Origin: Desarmillaria ectypa
Taxonomy: Eukaryota > Basidiomycota > Agaricomycetes > Agaricales > Physalacriaceae
Reading direction: 5' to 3'
Length of the DNA stretch: 64,000 nt
NCBI GenBank assembly: GCA_030407005.1
Contig: JAUDYN010000002.1
Span: forward strand, 1,302,001 to 1,366,000
The position numbers were made by a program, and so were the translations under genes. Below, piece after piece: positions 11,290-22,856 of the stretch. Each line of letters opens with the position of its first letter. Within the stretch, counting starts at the first letter, position 1. The notes beneath the pieces were generated by a model. It did no database searches. It saw only the letters and a list, made by a program, of their open reading frames with translations, and was not told the origin of the DNA.

Positions 11290-12116
11290 TTAGGCAAAGA
11301 CCATCACAGAGAGTCTGACGATAGCTCCTTCTATTTTATAGGTTTTAAGGCCGATTCCTAGCCAGACCTCCCGGTAGCATCCTCTTGTGTGACATAAGCT
11401 TTGCACAAGGTCATTTTCCGATTCTCCATCTCGTCCTTGTTCAATGACGACTGTTGGCCAAGGATAACGGTCCTCTATTAGAGGGAGTTTGTCCCAAATC
11501 TGGTAGTCGGGCTCCTCCTTGTTGCCATCTAGAAGGTGAAGAGTGACAGCGCCATAAACCACTCAACATGTCATCATTTCTAGACTGTATGATTGTCTTG
11601 AAGATGATAGATCCAGCGAATCCACGGAGGTCGTCAGAAACTTTGACGACCACATCGCCATTGAGCAGTTCAATGCTAACAAACAACCGTCAATCCTTTC
11701 AGTCAACACGATACTCGTAACTACTAACCGCCCCAAAGCAATGAGTTCGCTTAAAGAGTTGTAACGGTCACCGCACTCTTGAAGTCAAGTTTTTGAAGCA
11801 CTGTCAAAGCTTCGCCAGTGAACACCTGCTTCGTTAAAGTATATTGACTTGATCCACTCTTGAAGGTCCTGAGGAGCGTTCTCATTTTGTAGCTTGAGCC
11901 GTACTCCCCTTCCACATCGTCCTCAGATACACCGTTGACGGTTTCCGGGGAGGGCGTGAGGGAATGAGGATCGTCTTTGATTGGCATTGTGTCTGCTTCA
12001 ACAACTCCCTCAGTCGAGGCATCAGTGGTCGCCGCAGACGGAGCCCTTGTAATGGACTTGCATCGACAAGCATCGTCGCTCGATCTTTCGTTGCGGCTGA
12101 AGTGGGAAATGGGCAA
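11290..12116 (-). CDS. Possible multi-exon hypothetical gene
   Basis: Minus-strand segments in 5'-to-3' order: a Ser/Thr/Asp-rich N-terminal part (12116 down to about 11760), a middle segment with IELLNGDVVVKVSDDLRGF (about 11680-11580) and a C-terminal segment with YPWPTVVIEQGRDG (11562 down). The last two resemble, by general pattern only, a repeated Agaricomycete hypothetical family in which an aromatic-Pro-Thr-Val-Val-Glu motif is followed by a Trp-containing helix. The exon junctions could not all be put in phase, so this may be decayed. No function is proposed. Confidence 0.25.
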
Positions 12117-13607
12117 GATTGAGAAGATTATTCTTCATGAGATATGAACTTAGCAACGACGAGTAAATGTTCTGATGCATCAATCACCACCCCAGCGTTG
12201 AGTTTCTATCTTCTCCCTCTCCCTTTGGCGGCGACGTGTGCATTGCCTTTTCTTCAATTAACAAGCCAAGCCCTAACTACATAAGACGTTGTCGGGACTT
12301 CGGCCCGTAAATGTCGAACATTTCAAGCGAGACTTCAGAACGAAGCGAGTTTGGAATCGATAACTTACGAGAAGAGATGGGGAGGGAGAGCGTCTTCTGT
12401 ATGGCCGATGATGCCACATGAATGATTCTCCGTCGTTCTTCAAGATCTTCTGTCCGCCCTTACCACAGCGATTTCTTTATTGATGGTCGTAGCACTGTTC
12501 TTCTGTCTCCCGCGGCCGTTCCAAGGTAACGGATTACACACTATTCTGCTAAATAAATGTCGATCTGATTTGCTTCCGTAGTATGCTGTTGAGGAGGTCG
12601 GGATAAGTCAGCCTCAGCAGGACGTCTTGCGGCAGTTAACCCTATCGGTCCAATTCAACCTGACATGCAACTTCCGCCTCATCTCCTCTCGGACGAAAAT
12701 TTCCCGTCTGTTTAACCGCAAGCTCATTCAAGCGGCAAGCGTCCATCAGACTGCAACCATTTATTTCTGCATCCGTTGATTCCGTTTTTCGGTGAGCCTA
12801 CTGTCTGAGGTCACATCAAAGTTCGATCCTAGACTTCCTTTTGTACGTTTATCCGATGTCCCGCCTTGCTAGTGCGAGGGCTTATCTCTTCAGGTACATA
12901 CTCTTCTCCTAAAAGCGTGCAGCAGCTCTAGAGTACTGATCATGAGGAGCCTACACTAATATACTTACTCTGTACCTTATGTCTAATTGAAAGGCTCCGC
13001 ATACCGTCCCTTAGCGCGCGCCGCTGTCAAAATGTGAAATATACCATTATCTACCTGGCCCTTATGCCTAGCAAAGTCTCATCTGTATCCACGAAACTCG
13101 TCTGAGATGCCCCAAATAGTTTCAATAGTTGAGGCAGGATGCTGATGTGTGATGATGATGAAATCAACGGAGGTTCCAAGCCAAAGTGTCGCACGAAAAT
13201 TGGACCGACCATAAGGCCAGAAAGTTCTCTAACGGGCATTCGCACCGGTGCCATCTTTAGAGGCGACACTTTTCGCATGTTGTAGGTGACCAAATTAAAT
13301 CACCGGGGACAAGTTGCAGCATATGATAATACGTATCAGAATGCAATGCGTAGTAGTCGTGAAACTCGGCGCCAGAATCTAGGGCATACGCGTTTCAAAA
13401 ATTAACAGCTGGACATTGTCAACATTCATGATCGTCATACGCCGGGGTGCTGTTTCATTTCATCAGTACATGAACATGTACCGGAATGCGCAGTATGTCT
13501 TCAGCGACTGTCGCACCGTATACATTCAAGAAAGAACAGGTTCTGGGGCGAGTCTGGTGAATTGTATAAGCGTATGCCAACTACACACGCCTTCGCCGCG
13601 AAGCGGC
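12117..13607. other. No gene recognised
   Basis: About 1.5 kb without a convincing coding region. An open minus-strand frame of 80 codons at 13051-13293 and an open plus-strand stretch near 12625-12780 without a start have no family resemblance I can name. Confidence 0.3.
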
Positions 13608-13829
13608 CTAAAATCCCTTCTCGGTCAGCCACTGTGCTATTTGGTTTTTGGAAACAAGGCCGTGTGCTCTGATGACGAGATGGCGATTGCGGGCTATGGA
13701 AACTTTGGCGGAAGGATCATTGTCCAACAGGGATGCTGTTATGTCGTTTGCTAAGGCCTTGATTGCGTTACTTTTTGTTGTGAAAGGAAAATTTAAAAAA
13801 AAGTCGTACAGAAATGTTGCCGTCGACAT
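13608..13829 (-). CDS. Small hypothetical protein, 73 residues
   Basis: ATG-initiated frame, uninterrupted to TAG, with balanced amino-acid composition (starts MSTATFLYDFFLNFPF, ends IAQWLTEKGF) that looks more protein-like than its antisense frames. No named family recognised. The general plan (N-terminal hydrophobic-aromatic strand, short helix, alternating strands) is compatible with a small organellar ribosomal or thioredoxin-like fold, but this is a guess. A longer plus-strand open frame overlaps it and cannot be excluded. Confidence 0.3.
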   Translation of the reverse strand: MSTATFLYDFFLNFPFTTKSNAIKALANDITASLLDNDPSAKVSIARNRHLVIRAHGLVSKNQIAQWLTEKGF

Positions 13830-14640
13830 TCCTTATTAAGATAAGATGACGAGTTCCTGCGTTTCTGATATCTGTGTATACCGGGAGGGAACCACGGGAG
13901 TTGCGGGCGACGTGGTATAGCAGTGATGCTGTTGACTTGCACGGTAGCATCGAGAAAGAGGTGAAAGGCGTGTGACATGTGACGTAACGTGGAAGTGAAT
14001 CAAATGTCCGGAAATAGCTGCGCCCAAGATGCCATTGAAATTACATCCATGGCAGATCTCCGAAACCAAGCCATCCCAGGCGCTCCTCCCTATAAATGCC
14101 GTGCGTCGCCACCCGTTTTCCATTCTTCCCTCCCAACATGAACGTCAACCTTAACATGAACATGATGTGCTGGTCGCAACAACGTACGTAGCTCTTTTCT
14201 GTTGACGGCGACGGCAACGGCTCATTATCTACAGCATCCACGGTATATGTCATCTGCACCGCGCCCCTCATAGCGCCGAAGCCTCTACCGTACCATTCAC
14301 CAACATTTCTGCAGTTCAAATCGCTGCCTGACCTGGACCAGGACCTCTCTCATCCCCCGTACACTTACCGTCCCAAAGAACCGGTATCTGTCATGCGGCG
14401 AGTCAAGGACAAGACTCGACAGAATCCGTATCCGCAGCCAGGTAGCAGGCCAAGGCTTGCCCACGCGAAGCAAACATAGGACCAGGCACTCCAGGCTCAG
14501 AGGGGCCGAGTCGGTGTTGCATATTTTTATTATTTTCCGTAAGTGTGCCCTTGCAAACTCTATGACATATCTAACCCTTCCCCCCTAGTTTCCTGGACTT
14601 TCAGTCTTCATGCATCAACATCAATCACATGTACCATAGC
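13830..14640. other. No gene recognised
   Basis: Contains a CCTATAAATG element (about 14089) followed about 50 bp later by an ATG at 14138 that starts only an 18-codon frame. Otherwise short frames only. Possibly promoter and leader of an unrecognised transcript. Confidence 0.25.
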
Positions 14641-14664
14641 CATCCATCCATCCATCCATCCATC
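14641..14664. repeat. (CATC)6 microsatellite
   Basis: Six perfect tandem copies of CATC, then degenerate CATC-like units to about 14705. Simple tetranucleotide repeat in non-coding DNA. Confidence 0.95.
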
Positions 14665-14705
14665 GCTTGCTAGCATATACTTACATCCATCTACCTTTAC
14701 CATCA

Positions 14706-16316
14706 ATCAAGCCACCCTACCGCTTCCTATCGTACCACTCAATTTCCCAAGAACTACGTGTCATCCGGCTAACTAGTTCCCCTGTCACTTTTTTGTCATC
14801 GGGCCTTTCGCACCATAGCATTCGCCTATACGAAAATCCGCCGTTGTAGTCCTGGGTGATGCCATGCCAATAATTGGTTCCAAGCCCTTCCGTCCACACG
14901 CAATCCCGAAGGAGACGGCAGTTTGGCATGCATACAGGAAGCTGTACTGACAATCACACAATGGTGTCCACGCAGTACTTTTGAATACTCGTGTTGCTCA
15001 TCCGTATTGGCGTCAAGGCCTTCGATCGCCGAATGCGACCGAGCAACAGTTAGATCACCATTTACTTGATCTTGCAAATACTAGGCACCTATTATACATC
15101 AGACCCGACTTATGTACACTGCAACGGATCTTACTCTTAATAGGAGTAGTCACCAGATCTTGTTCCGCATAGTTGTGGGCGAGCTGGTCAGAGTCACTTG
15201 CGGACAATTGTGTAAAAATAAGGTCACTACTTTCCAATGTTCGCGGATCGCATTGCAATGTTGAATTACACCTCGTGGTGTATAAGTTGATACGCTTATT
15301 GAGTTGAGGAGATAATTGGGCCATGCTGTGGGAGGGACGGGTCGCCGATAAACGAGTTCCTCAGGGCGATGAACCTACCCATAACGAATATGCCACGGGG
15401 CCGGTACTTCTCTGGAAGTAGGGGAAGAAGGAAAGAAGTTTAAGGGGCCAGAATGGAGGAGAGCGCTCTCTTATATTCGTCGGGAACGATGGTGTAGGAC
15501 CTGCACATGATGGCTTAAACGCCTTATCGGACGTCGACAACGTCGGTGACAGCGTCGGTACATTTGTCATCGACGTCGGCCCGACGCAATAGCGTTTGGG
15601 ACGTTCAAGCGGCCCGGTAACTTCTCAGTAATGCTGCTCTCAACTCTGTTTCTCTGTTTTCTCAGAGTGCCTGTGACCATTCACATGGGGGGCCGGACAG
15701 ACATTATTGTGCCCCGGATGCATGACCGTGCTGACTCTATGTATCCTTTCAGTTCCGTGTCCCCTTCATATTCTGACCAACATCTTACTATTGCCGTTTC
15801 GGAGCGTAACTGATGTTTCAGCCCACACTGCTCACGGGTCCTCGATAGTAGTAGTAATAACCGTTTACAGTTCATCAATGTCTACATACATTGCTTACCC
15901 TAATAATAAATAGCGAGTCCGCCATGTCCGCGAAGCCCGCATATTTTATTTTACTTCCGAATCCTTTCAACGGCCTCCTATGCCCATCACCATCCTCGGT
16001 TAGCAAGACGGCCACCTTTAAGGTTCGAGTCACTATACATGGCCGCGCAGCAGTTAGTGATTGGTCAAAGGCACAGCATGGAACGCGGAATGGAAAAAGC
16101 ACCATCAAACATCAAAAACCAACACAGAACAGGAAAATAACGAGTATCAAGGAAACGCCGAATCAATGAAAGACAACAGCTCGAGCGAAGAAATCGTATT
16201 GAACATGATCAAACAGCATGGCACCCAGTAGGAAGAAACGAGACAGCACATGTTCATGAACATAAACCGGATGCCGATGGGAACAAGATCGACCAGCGGC
16301 CAAGTCAAGAAAAGAC
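14706..16316. other. No gene recognised
   Basis: About 1.6 kb with only short frames on both strands and no recognisable protein motif. The right end is the 3' flank of the PDX1 gene. Confidence 0.3.
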
Positions 16317-17685
16317 TCACATCGTCAACCCAACCATGGCTTCGCCCAAATCCGCCGAAACATCGGCTAGGATCTTCGGGTTGTTGTAATGCGTCACCTA
16401 GACCCACCCATTGTGTAAGGACAACGTGCCATTAACACAAGGCCGAACACTCACCGCCTGGACAATAGCACGAGCCCGCTTCGCAGCATCTCCAGACTAT
16501 GAATAAGAATCAGCATCAAAACAACGTGGTGTGATGAATATGAAGTCGAAATGACCGCGAGCGACAATGATCAAAGTAATGGGCAGGACGGAGAAGCCTA
16601 CCTTAAATATACCCGAACCTACGAACACTGTTGATGGGAATAACACATCATGATCAAGATCTGCATGATGTAACGCTGGAGCTCACCTCCATCACATCCT
16701 AGTTGCATCATTAGAGCTGCATCGGCTGATAGGACGACAAAAACGATTGTTAATTCCGGGTGATACCCAGAAAATTGAAGCAGACGTCGTACCGGGCGTT
16801 GCGATGCCTCCGGCCGCGAAGTTCACTACGGGGAGTCGTTTCAAGCGAGAGGTTTCCTTAAGGAGGTGAAACGGCGCCCGGATCTCTCTCGCGTACGCAT
16901 ATAGCTCATCCTCTGACATGGACGCAACCTTGCGGATTTCGGACATGATGGTTCGCGAGTGGCGGACGCTGCAGGGGGTTATTAAGGATAATACCGGTGC
17001 TATAGTGACGTTGTACGCACGCCTCGACAACATTTCCTGTTCCTGCCTCACCCTTTGTCCGAATGAAAGCAGCACCTTCGGCTATCCGTCTCAGAGCTTC
17101 CCCAAGGTTGCGAGCCCCACATACAAAAGGCACCTTGAAGTTGTGCTTGTTGATGTGGTTCTCTTCATCAGCAGGCGTGAGTACTTCCGATTCATCGATA
17201 TAATCGACACCTATGCTTTGGAGAATCTGTGCCTCGACAAAATGCCCGATACGAACTTTGGCCATTACAGGTATCGTAACGGCCGCTTCGATGGATTTGA
17301 TCATCGCCGGATCGCTCTAAGCAGAGCTTAGAAAGTGTGAAGGAGACTTGGCGAGAACACACCATTCTGGCAACACCTCCGTTTGCACGAATATCAGCCG
17401 GAACACGCTCGAGCGCCATGACGGCGCATGCACCAGCTTCTTCTGCGATACGCGCCTGCTCTACATTCACGACGTCCATGATAACGCCGCCCTTGAGCAT
17501 CTGCGCCAGACCAGACTTGACCTAGACAGGCTCGTCACTCTGACACCAAGATCAGGCTCGTATATACAACTTACACCAAACGTCCCAAGACTGCTGGCTC
17601 CACCGCCCGCGGATCTCGCAGGGGCGACAGAGGGAGCACCAACAGTTCTGGCACCGTGGAGTTGTGAGGGGGGTGAGCCAGACAT
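16317..17685 (-). CDS. PDX1: Pyridoxal 5'-phosphate synthase, PDX1/SNZ subunit
   Basis: Makes pyridoxal phosphate from ribose 5-phosphate, glyceraldehyde 3-phosphate and ammonia. The ammonia comes from a PDX2/SNO glutaminase, which is not in this window. The model has eight exons and 309 residues. Landmarks: [45 protein letters not shown] and [19 protein letters not shown] (these two carry the paired catalytic lysines of the family), [24 protein letters not shown]. Exons: 17575-17685, 17363-17521, 17021-17316, 16793-16968, 16687-16725, 16602-16627, 16455-16496, 16317-16397. The C-terminus is shorter than usual. The stop codon overlaps a canonical GTGAGT donor, so one more 3' exon coding the usual tail is possible. 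Confidence 0.94.
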
Positions 17686-17844
17686 TGTCGTGGTATGGGT
17701 GAAAGCAAAGATGACTCGAAAAAAAACGCAAGAACGGAAATCCGATCCGCATCTCTTCCTGATCTAATCGGGCCGGCATCTCCGGCCGAAATGAACCGAT
17801 GACGTAGGACGAGCGCCTAATTCTCTAATACTACGACGACGACG
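17686..17844. promoter_or_regulatory. Short divergent promoter between PDX1 and a small gene
   Basis: 159 bp separate the two start codons. It must contain the PDX1 promoter (minus strand) and, if the small gene is real, its promoter too. CCGGCC/GGCCGG-rich stretch near 17770-17785; no TATA box seen. Confidence 0.4.
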
Positions 17845-18265
17845 ATGGGTCTGTTCAGCTTCTTTCAAGGTAGCAACAAGAGTGCAGCCACAAAAACTGA
17901 AGAGAAAAATGCGCTGCAGATTTTGAAATCATTCATCGGGGTACGTCTCACATGTCGCCAATAACGTAGACTGATCCGCGTTCAGACAAGGCCTTCGTCG
18001 CAATACACATTTGATTCAGAGCGAGATTCACCACGGTCCACCATTTGCCGCCCTTCTGACTCTCCTGATGGTAAGGAGTGTATAACAATAGAGATGAATT
18101 CCAAGAAGCTATTTGCCACCATGCAGGTGAGTGTCACTTACATGACTTTCAATTCGTTGTCTGACACCAATTCGTACATCATTCCAGTCCTTAGGATTCT
18201 TCTGTGCGCTACCCGTAGACCCTACGCAGACGTATATGGAATGTACGCCGATGCCCAAATCGTGA
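17845..18265 (+). CDS. Small hypothetical protein, 104 residues
   Basis: Three exons in phase: 17845-17940, 17986-18126, 18188-18265. The product starts MGLFSFFQGSNKSAATKTEE, is Ser/Lys-rich, and ends PVDPTQTYMECTPMPKS. No known domain; the N-terminal MG is compatible with myristoylation, but this is only a sequence hint. Divergent from PDX1. The uninterrupted second exon and consistent splice sites favour a real gene, but no homologue is recognised. Confidence 0.4.
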
Positions 18266-18761
18266 TTTCCATCTTCGATGAAAGAATCCTTCGAACTTCT
18301 GTTCTCCGGTGCTGTAATAAATGTGCAGTAGTGGATAAGATTGGAGGAGAACAAGTAATTTAATGGTTCCTACTCATTTCCAGTCACAAAGATAGAAATA
18401 ACGAAGCAGAAATGTATATCCTTTGGAACATGTCGCTGCACGTTCGCACTGGCGACTGACGAAACCGTCAGCATTATGCAGTCTATGTGTTGAGAGCCAC
18501 CGACCTACAACGTAGTAGGAGAGATGACTACATGGCAAGTAGGCTGGAATGGCGCACACCGATGACTCTAGCGTTGCAATAAATTGAAATGCTTCAACGA
18601 CATTTATTTCGATGGGAGCTTTTGATTTGATTTCAGGGCCGTCGAGCCATATTTTATCCAATCACTGAGGGCTACGTCTCAGATATCCTCGCATCCTCGT
18701 GTTGACAAGTATTCTGATGAACCATTTTAGAGATTCTCCCGTGCTAACGCTTCAAGAAATT
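18266..18761. other. No gene recognised
   Basis: About 500 bp. A 95-codon minus-strand frame (18374-18661, starts MDKIWLDGPEIKSK) is open but not matched to any family. It could be a further exon or neighbour of the broken gene to the right. Confidence 0.25.
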
Positions 18762-19703
18762 TCAACAGGAAACATCTGGCAAAGGACAGCAATCGTGTAT
18801 CAACGGTTTGGTTATCTGATGTTCGTCAAGGTGACAAAGTAGTCGTTCAACGCAACGCTCAAAATGATAACCAAATTCAAGGTGCATCCGATTTACAGCA
18901 AAGACGTTTATGCTTTCCCGCTCCAAAAAAACCTCGATGATCAGCTGCAGCCTCCCCTCAAACATTCTGCGAATGAAAAGCAGAATAAGAGAAGCAAGCC
19001 AGTAACGTACCTTCTTCTGGCAGCACAATACGTTCGCGATTGGACAGAGCACACATGCCCTTATTCCTATGCTTTGGTACACCGTGACGGGGTACGTGGC
19101 AATAAACAACAGTTTGAGTAGCTGGACATTGGCCATGTCGGATACAATGATCGAGTTCGGACGTCACAACGATCTTATAGAAGGCCAGGAAGATGCCGAC
19201 CATAATGATACCTGGTATGATTTGGACTGGCAACGGATCGAGGAACAGCCGGGCTCGCCGCTTGTTATTCTCCTGAAATATATCAATTGCTTCAGCAATC
19301 AGCTGAGGTTCTGGGTCCGTAGTGTTGATATGCGCTTTATCGTCTTGGACAAGCAGTAACACCAACGACTCAACGCCCAAAAGACAGCCACATGTTTTCG
19401 CATAGACGAACTTGCCGCATACAAAGAAACGAAGATTCTTCTGGGTGCAAACCACCGTGTCCTCCCTTTCATACCCCAGGACACGGAGCATCTCAGTGGT
19501 AAAATCGACAACAGCTGAGCTGACTCTTCCCCTTCAGTAGCTGCCAAGTCCAAGCGCTTGAGAAGTGAGTTCGATGCGGCATCAAGTCCGCGGGTTCCGT
19601 GCTCGTGTTGAAGAAAGTCCGCTGGACCATGATAAACGGGAAGAGGTCCTTCAAAGAAGACGTTCTGGTTCTGTTCCTCGATAACGATGTTATACGCCTA
19701 CAA
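18762..19703 (-). pseudogene. Broken copy of a repeated Agaricomycete family (nuclease-like pattern)
   Basis: Minus-strand reading gives AYNIVIEEQNQNVFFEGPLP, then after a frame change FTTEMLRVLGYEREDTVVC, LLLVQDDKAHINTTDPEPQLIAEAIDIFQ, an IIPGIIMVGIFLAFYKIVV segment, and after a plausible intron an MFEGRLQLII tail ending at 18762. The order (hydrophobic strand, acidic-x-Lys, Asp-Pro-Glu-Pro-Gln-Leu-Ile-Ala-Glu-Ala) resembles uncharacterised proteins that recur in Agaricomycete genomes, where the strand-then-E/D-x-K pattern suggests a PD-(D/E)XK-like fold; that link is inference. A -1 frame change near 19500 with no fitting intron indicates decay. Exon 1 appears to lie to the right of an acceptor at about 19703 and was not found. 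Confidence 0.45.
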
Positions 19704-20679
19704 TCCATTTGTCGTCCAGTCGCTCCTAGACTTTGCGCTTCTGACGATTTGGGTCATGCTTATAACTGGAAATCTGGGCTTTCAGCGAGATATTGCACTT
19801 GGGTTCTCAATGAATATCTAGTTATTGTACCAGGAAGGGTTAGTTGGTGTCAAAGTAACGAGTTTCCATCTCAGTTTGTAGTGGCATTGCCACAGCTATC
19901 GGCACAGCCGGTATCTCGTGCCGGAAATACCAAAGAAGAAGCAAGCCGTTTCATCAGTATACTCAATATTCAAAAGGTACTTATAGGCGATACAGATTTG
20001 TATGGTATGTATCCATCTTGGTTAATGTATGTATTCTTAACCTGCGGTCTGCATAGTATTGACACCTTTGGTACTGAGACCAAATTGAGCCGAAAATTTA
20101 GGCTCTGGCAACAGTTTGCCGCTTCAAGTTGCGGTGACAACTTCACTATAAGGGCACAAAACCGGCATGCTCGTTTCGCGCTAGAAAAATTAAGATTCCA
20201 CTCCATGAATGTGAGGTTAAAAACATCTCATGGAGCTTTTCCAACGGAGTTGCGGTAACCATCATAGCTAATTATTCTAACTTAAGCTAAAGGGTGTTGA
20301 AGACGAGGTTAGGGTTGTGACAAGGTTAGTGAGATACTTTGTAGTCTTGTTACTCCAATACTCAACCAAAACTGCTGTCAATAAATTGTTCCGTCTGTCT
20401 CATCAACCGCTCCTCTATAGCATGCAGGAATCTTGTGTGCTCATTGATCCCTCACCATCAATTGTTTGGGTCCCAAACGCGATATGGCCCGAAACGGGAA
20501 GAGTAGTGGATATACTTCCTCTTTGCTCAGACACCGCTGTCTGACGAGGTCCGAGTAGCAACCGACAGAACATTGTGCTGTGAAAAACACGCATCAATCC
20601 TTTTTTTTGCAACATGGTCAGGGCGGGACAAGCTGTTGGACAGGTGGGTTAAGCGTACGTGTCCAACAAGTCTACCATG
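19704..20679. other. No gene recognised
   Basis: About 1 kb. A 219-codon plus-strand frame (19599-20258) crosses into the broken gene and has no family resemblance. I read it as chance or antisense of decayed exons. Confidence 0.25.
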
Positions 20680-21300
20680 TCACCCTTGACAAATATCTGA
20701 GTGATGACATATACTCTGGGATACGATACTTACCGGAGCTAATAGAATGACGAGTACATTTGCCAGCGCCAAGGCTAAGGCGTCAATGAGATAAAACCAG
20801 AAAAGTCGAGACTCATCCACGAACGAAATAGACAGATGTAGTATATAACTCCGGCGGTAGCAGTTAACGGTCAGCTCTCTATATGTTTGAGGATTAACTC
20901 CAACAAACCATCTCGGAAGAATGTGGATACAAGGGCATTCTTGGAACCTCGAACCACGCAAAAAGTTAGCAGACTTTACTGAATACGCAAGGTTCAGCAC
21001 ACGTAATCGAAGGGCCCTCCGGACATGTAACACCAGCGGTACTACAGAGGGTTCAGAACTAGTTGGTCAGAAAAACACTCAGCGCTAGGCACCGGCTTCC
21101 AGAAGCAGTAGCAAAGCGAAGCATACAAAAGGGAGAGGATTCTCGCTGGCCAAGTAACAGCTCGGGAGCACTGGTAATGGCTGGTACTCGACTTGCAAGA
21201 AAAAGGAGTGATGAGCTGTGCGCCAAGGTGGGAAGCTGGAGGAGCGCACTCACAAACGGTTGACTTCATGTATGTAATAAGTACCCAGATATTCACAGCT
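20680..21300 (-). pseudogene. Relic of a multi-span membrane protein
   Basis: A hydrophobic minus-strand segment (DESRLFWFYLIDALALALAN, continuing VLVILLAP, followed by a canonical GTAAGT donor at about 20732) and a second one upstream (LPFVCFALLLLLEAG) resemble the C-terminal helices of the seven-span DUF6533-type proteins common in Agaricomycetes. Stops lie between the two segments and no start or N-terminal helices are seen. Resemblance is by pattern only. Confidence 0.25.
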
Positions 21301-22856
21301 ACCCAAATATATACAAGTTACTTGTATCATTCATTCTCAGCACCGAAAGGCAGGTAGTTCATACCGTCCACACCAGACCAAGCCCATAAATAGTTCGTTT
21401 GCAGTTCCCATACAGGGCGCATGTGCGCACAATCAGGATCACTAGAAAATCGCATGATAGTTAACTGGCTAGAGTATCGATACCATTATGAAACTTACAC
21501 TCAGCTATTGCAATACCGACACCGGCGGATGCTTCAATTGACTAAGTTGAGATTTGTGGGACCACTATTGAGCGTAAGCACCAGTGGATATAATATCGTT
21601 GAGGCAAATCTGTTATATGCATGGTGAGCTTTTTGGAAATTAAATTGAGCAAGACGCTGAAGATACTTTCGGATTCACCTGGGGCTGAATATATTCTGAG
21701 GCTCGAAGTTTCAGAACACATCCTAGAGGGGTCGTCTAAAGTCACAGACTTTGGAGAGCGATGACGACGTCAATGATTGGGGAATATCGACTCGTGAGAT
21801 AGAGGATCTTCACCAAATTCCAAGGTAAGTGCCATATGAGTGAAACCTACTCCTGTATTGAGTACAAACATGACTTGAGAAGGAAGTGGCTTACTTCCTG
21901 TTCGAGAAGCATCGACTATTCATATATCTACGACTGATTTCATTTTGTATTGATCCAGTTCGAACGAGAAGGTTGACCAACCTTAACAGTTGCACTCGCA
22001 ACAACTAACGCGATCATTAGTATAGTGTATATTGCTGCCAGTAAGTCGGATATCAACAACCTAGAACGTACTAAACAAAAGTCAACGACCATCGTGTGTA
22101 GAGCACGAATTGGAAGACAACGTACACCGACGGCCCTAATGTCATGAAGGGATTGAATGAGAATGTGGAGATTTATAAGACTGAGAGCTATCCAATGCCG
22201 AGGTGCATTTTATCTTAGGAAAGTCGCGTTTCAGATACCATGATGTTGATCCGTGATATTGATCCACGAAGCCTCAACAAGCACTTGGATCACTAGAAAG
22301 GTCCCGGGCGGTCTAGTCTGTCTGGTTGTCTTCTTCGACCGTCGGTTCTCTCAAGTTTGAAAAGCTGTGGTAGCAGCGAATTATAACAAGTCAATGGTCG
22401 CGTGAAAAGTCGGGTGTGAGTACGATAGTCGGTAACTCGAAGAGTAGTATGATTCACATCAACTTCCAGAACACAATGAGTTGATAAATATATTTCGTGT
22501 TACGTGGTTGGACTTACACTGTTTTGATAGCTGATTCGAGATGGCAAGTTCTTGTGTCACACGCGTTTGACCACAATTTACTATACATTACTTTGTTGGT
22601 AAGGCTTCACGAACGCGCAGCGCAAGGCCACCCAATTTTTTCCGTTTCTCGAGTTGTTCTGGGGCTGGAGTATCTCTATCTTTGTCGCCGAATAAGAAAT
22701 ATCGTCAGCGTAGTCATGGAGAAGAATTTACAATTTCCTGTATGTAATGGTTTGTCTCTGGGCTTAGATGGATGATCAACAAAGCCATCCATGCGGTGGC
22801 TGTGTTGTAGGGAGTTTGCTACCCAGGCAATCGCCAAATAGCGCCCCCAAGTTGCT
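21301..22856. other. No gene recognised
   Basis: About 1.55 kb of AT-rich sequence with short frames only. No repeats or RNA genes recognised. Probably intergenic or decayed DNA left of the hypothetical gene at 22857. Confidence 0.3.

Noticed and set aside
19599..20258. A 219-codon open frame on the plus strand
   Set aside because: It overlaps the minus-strand decayed family member in antisense, and its translation shows no motif or sensible hydrophobic pattern.
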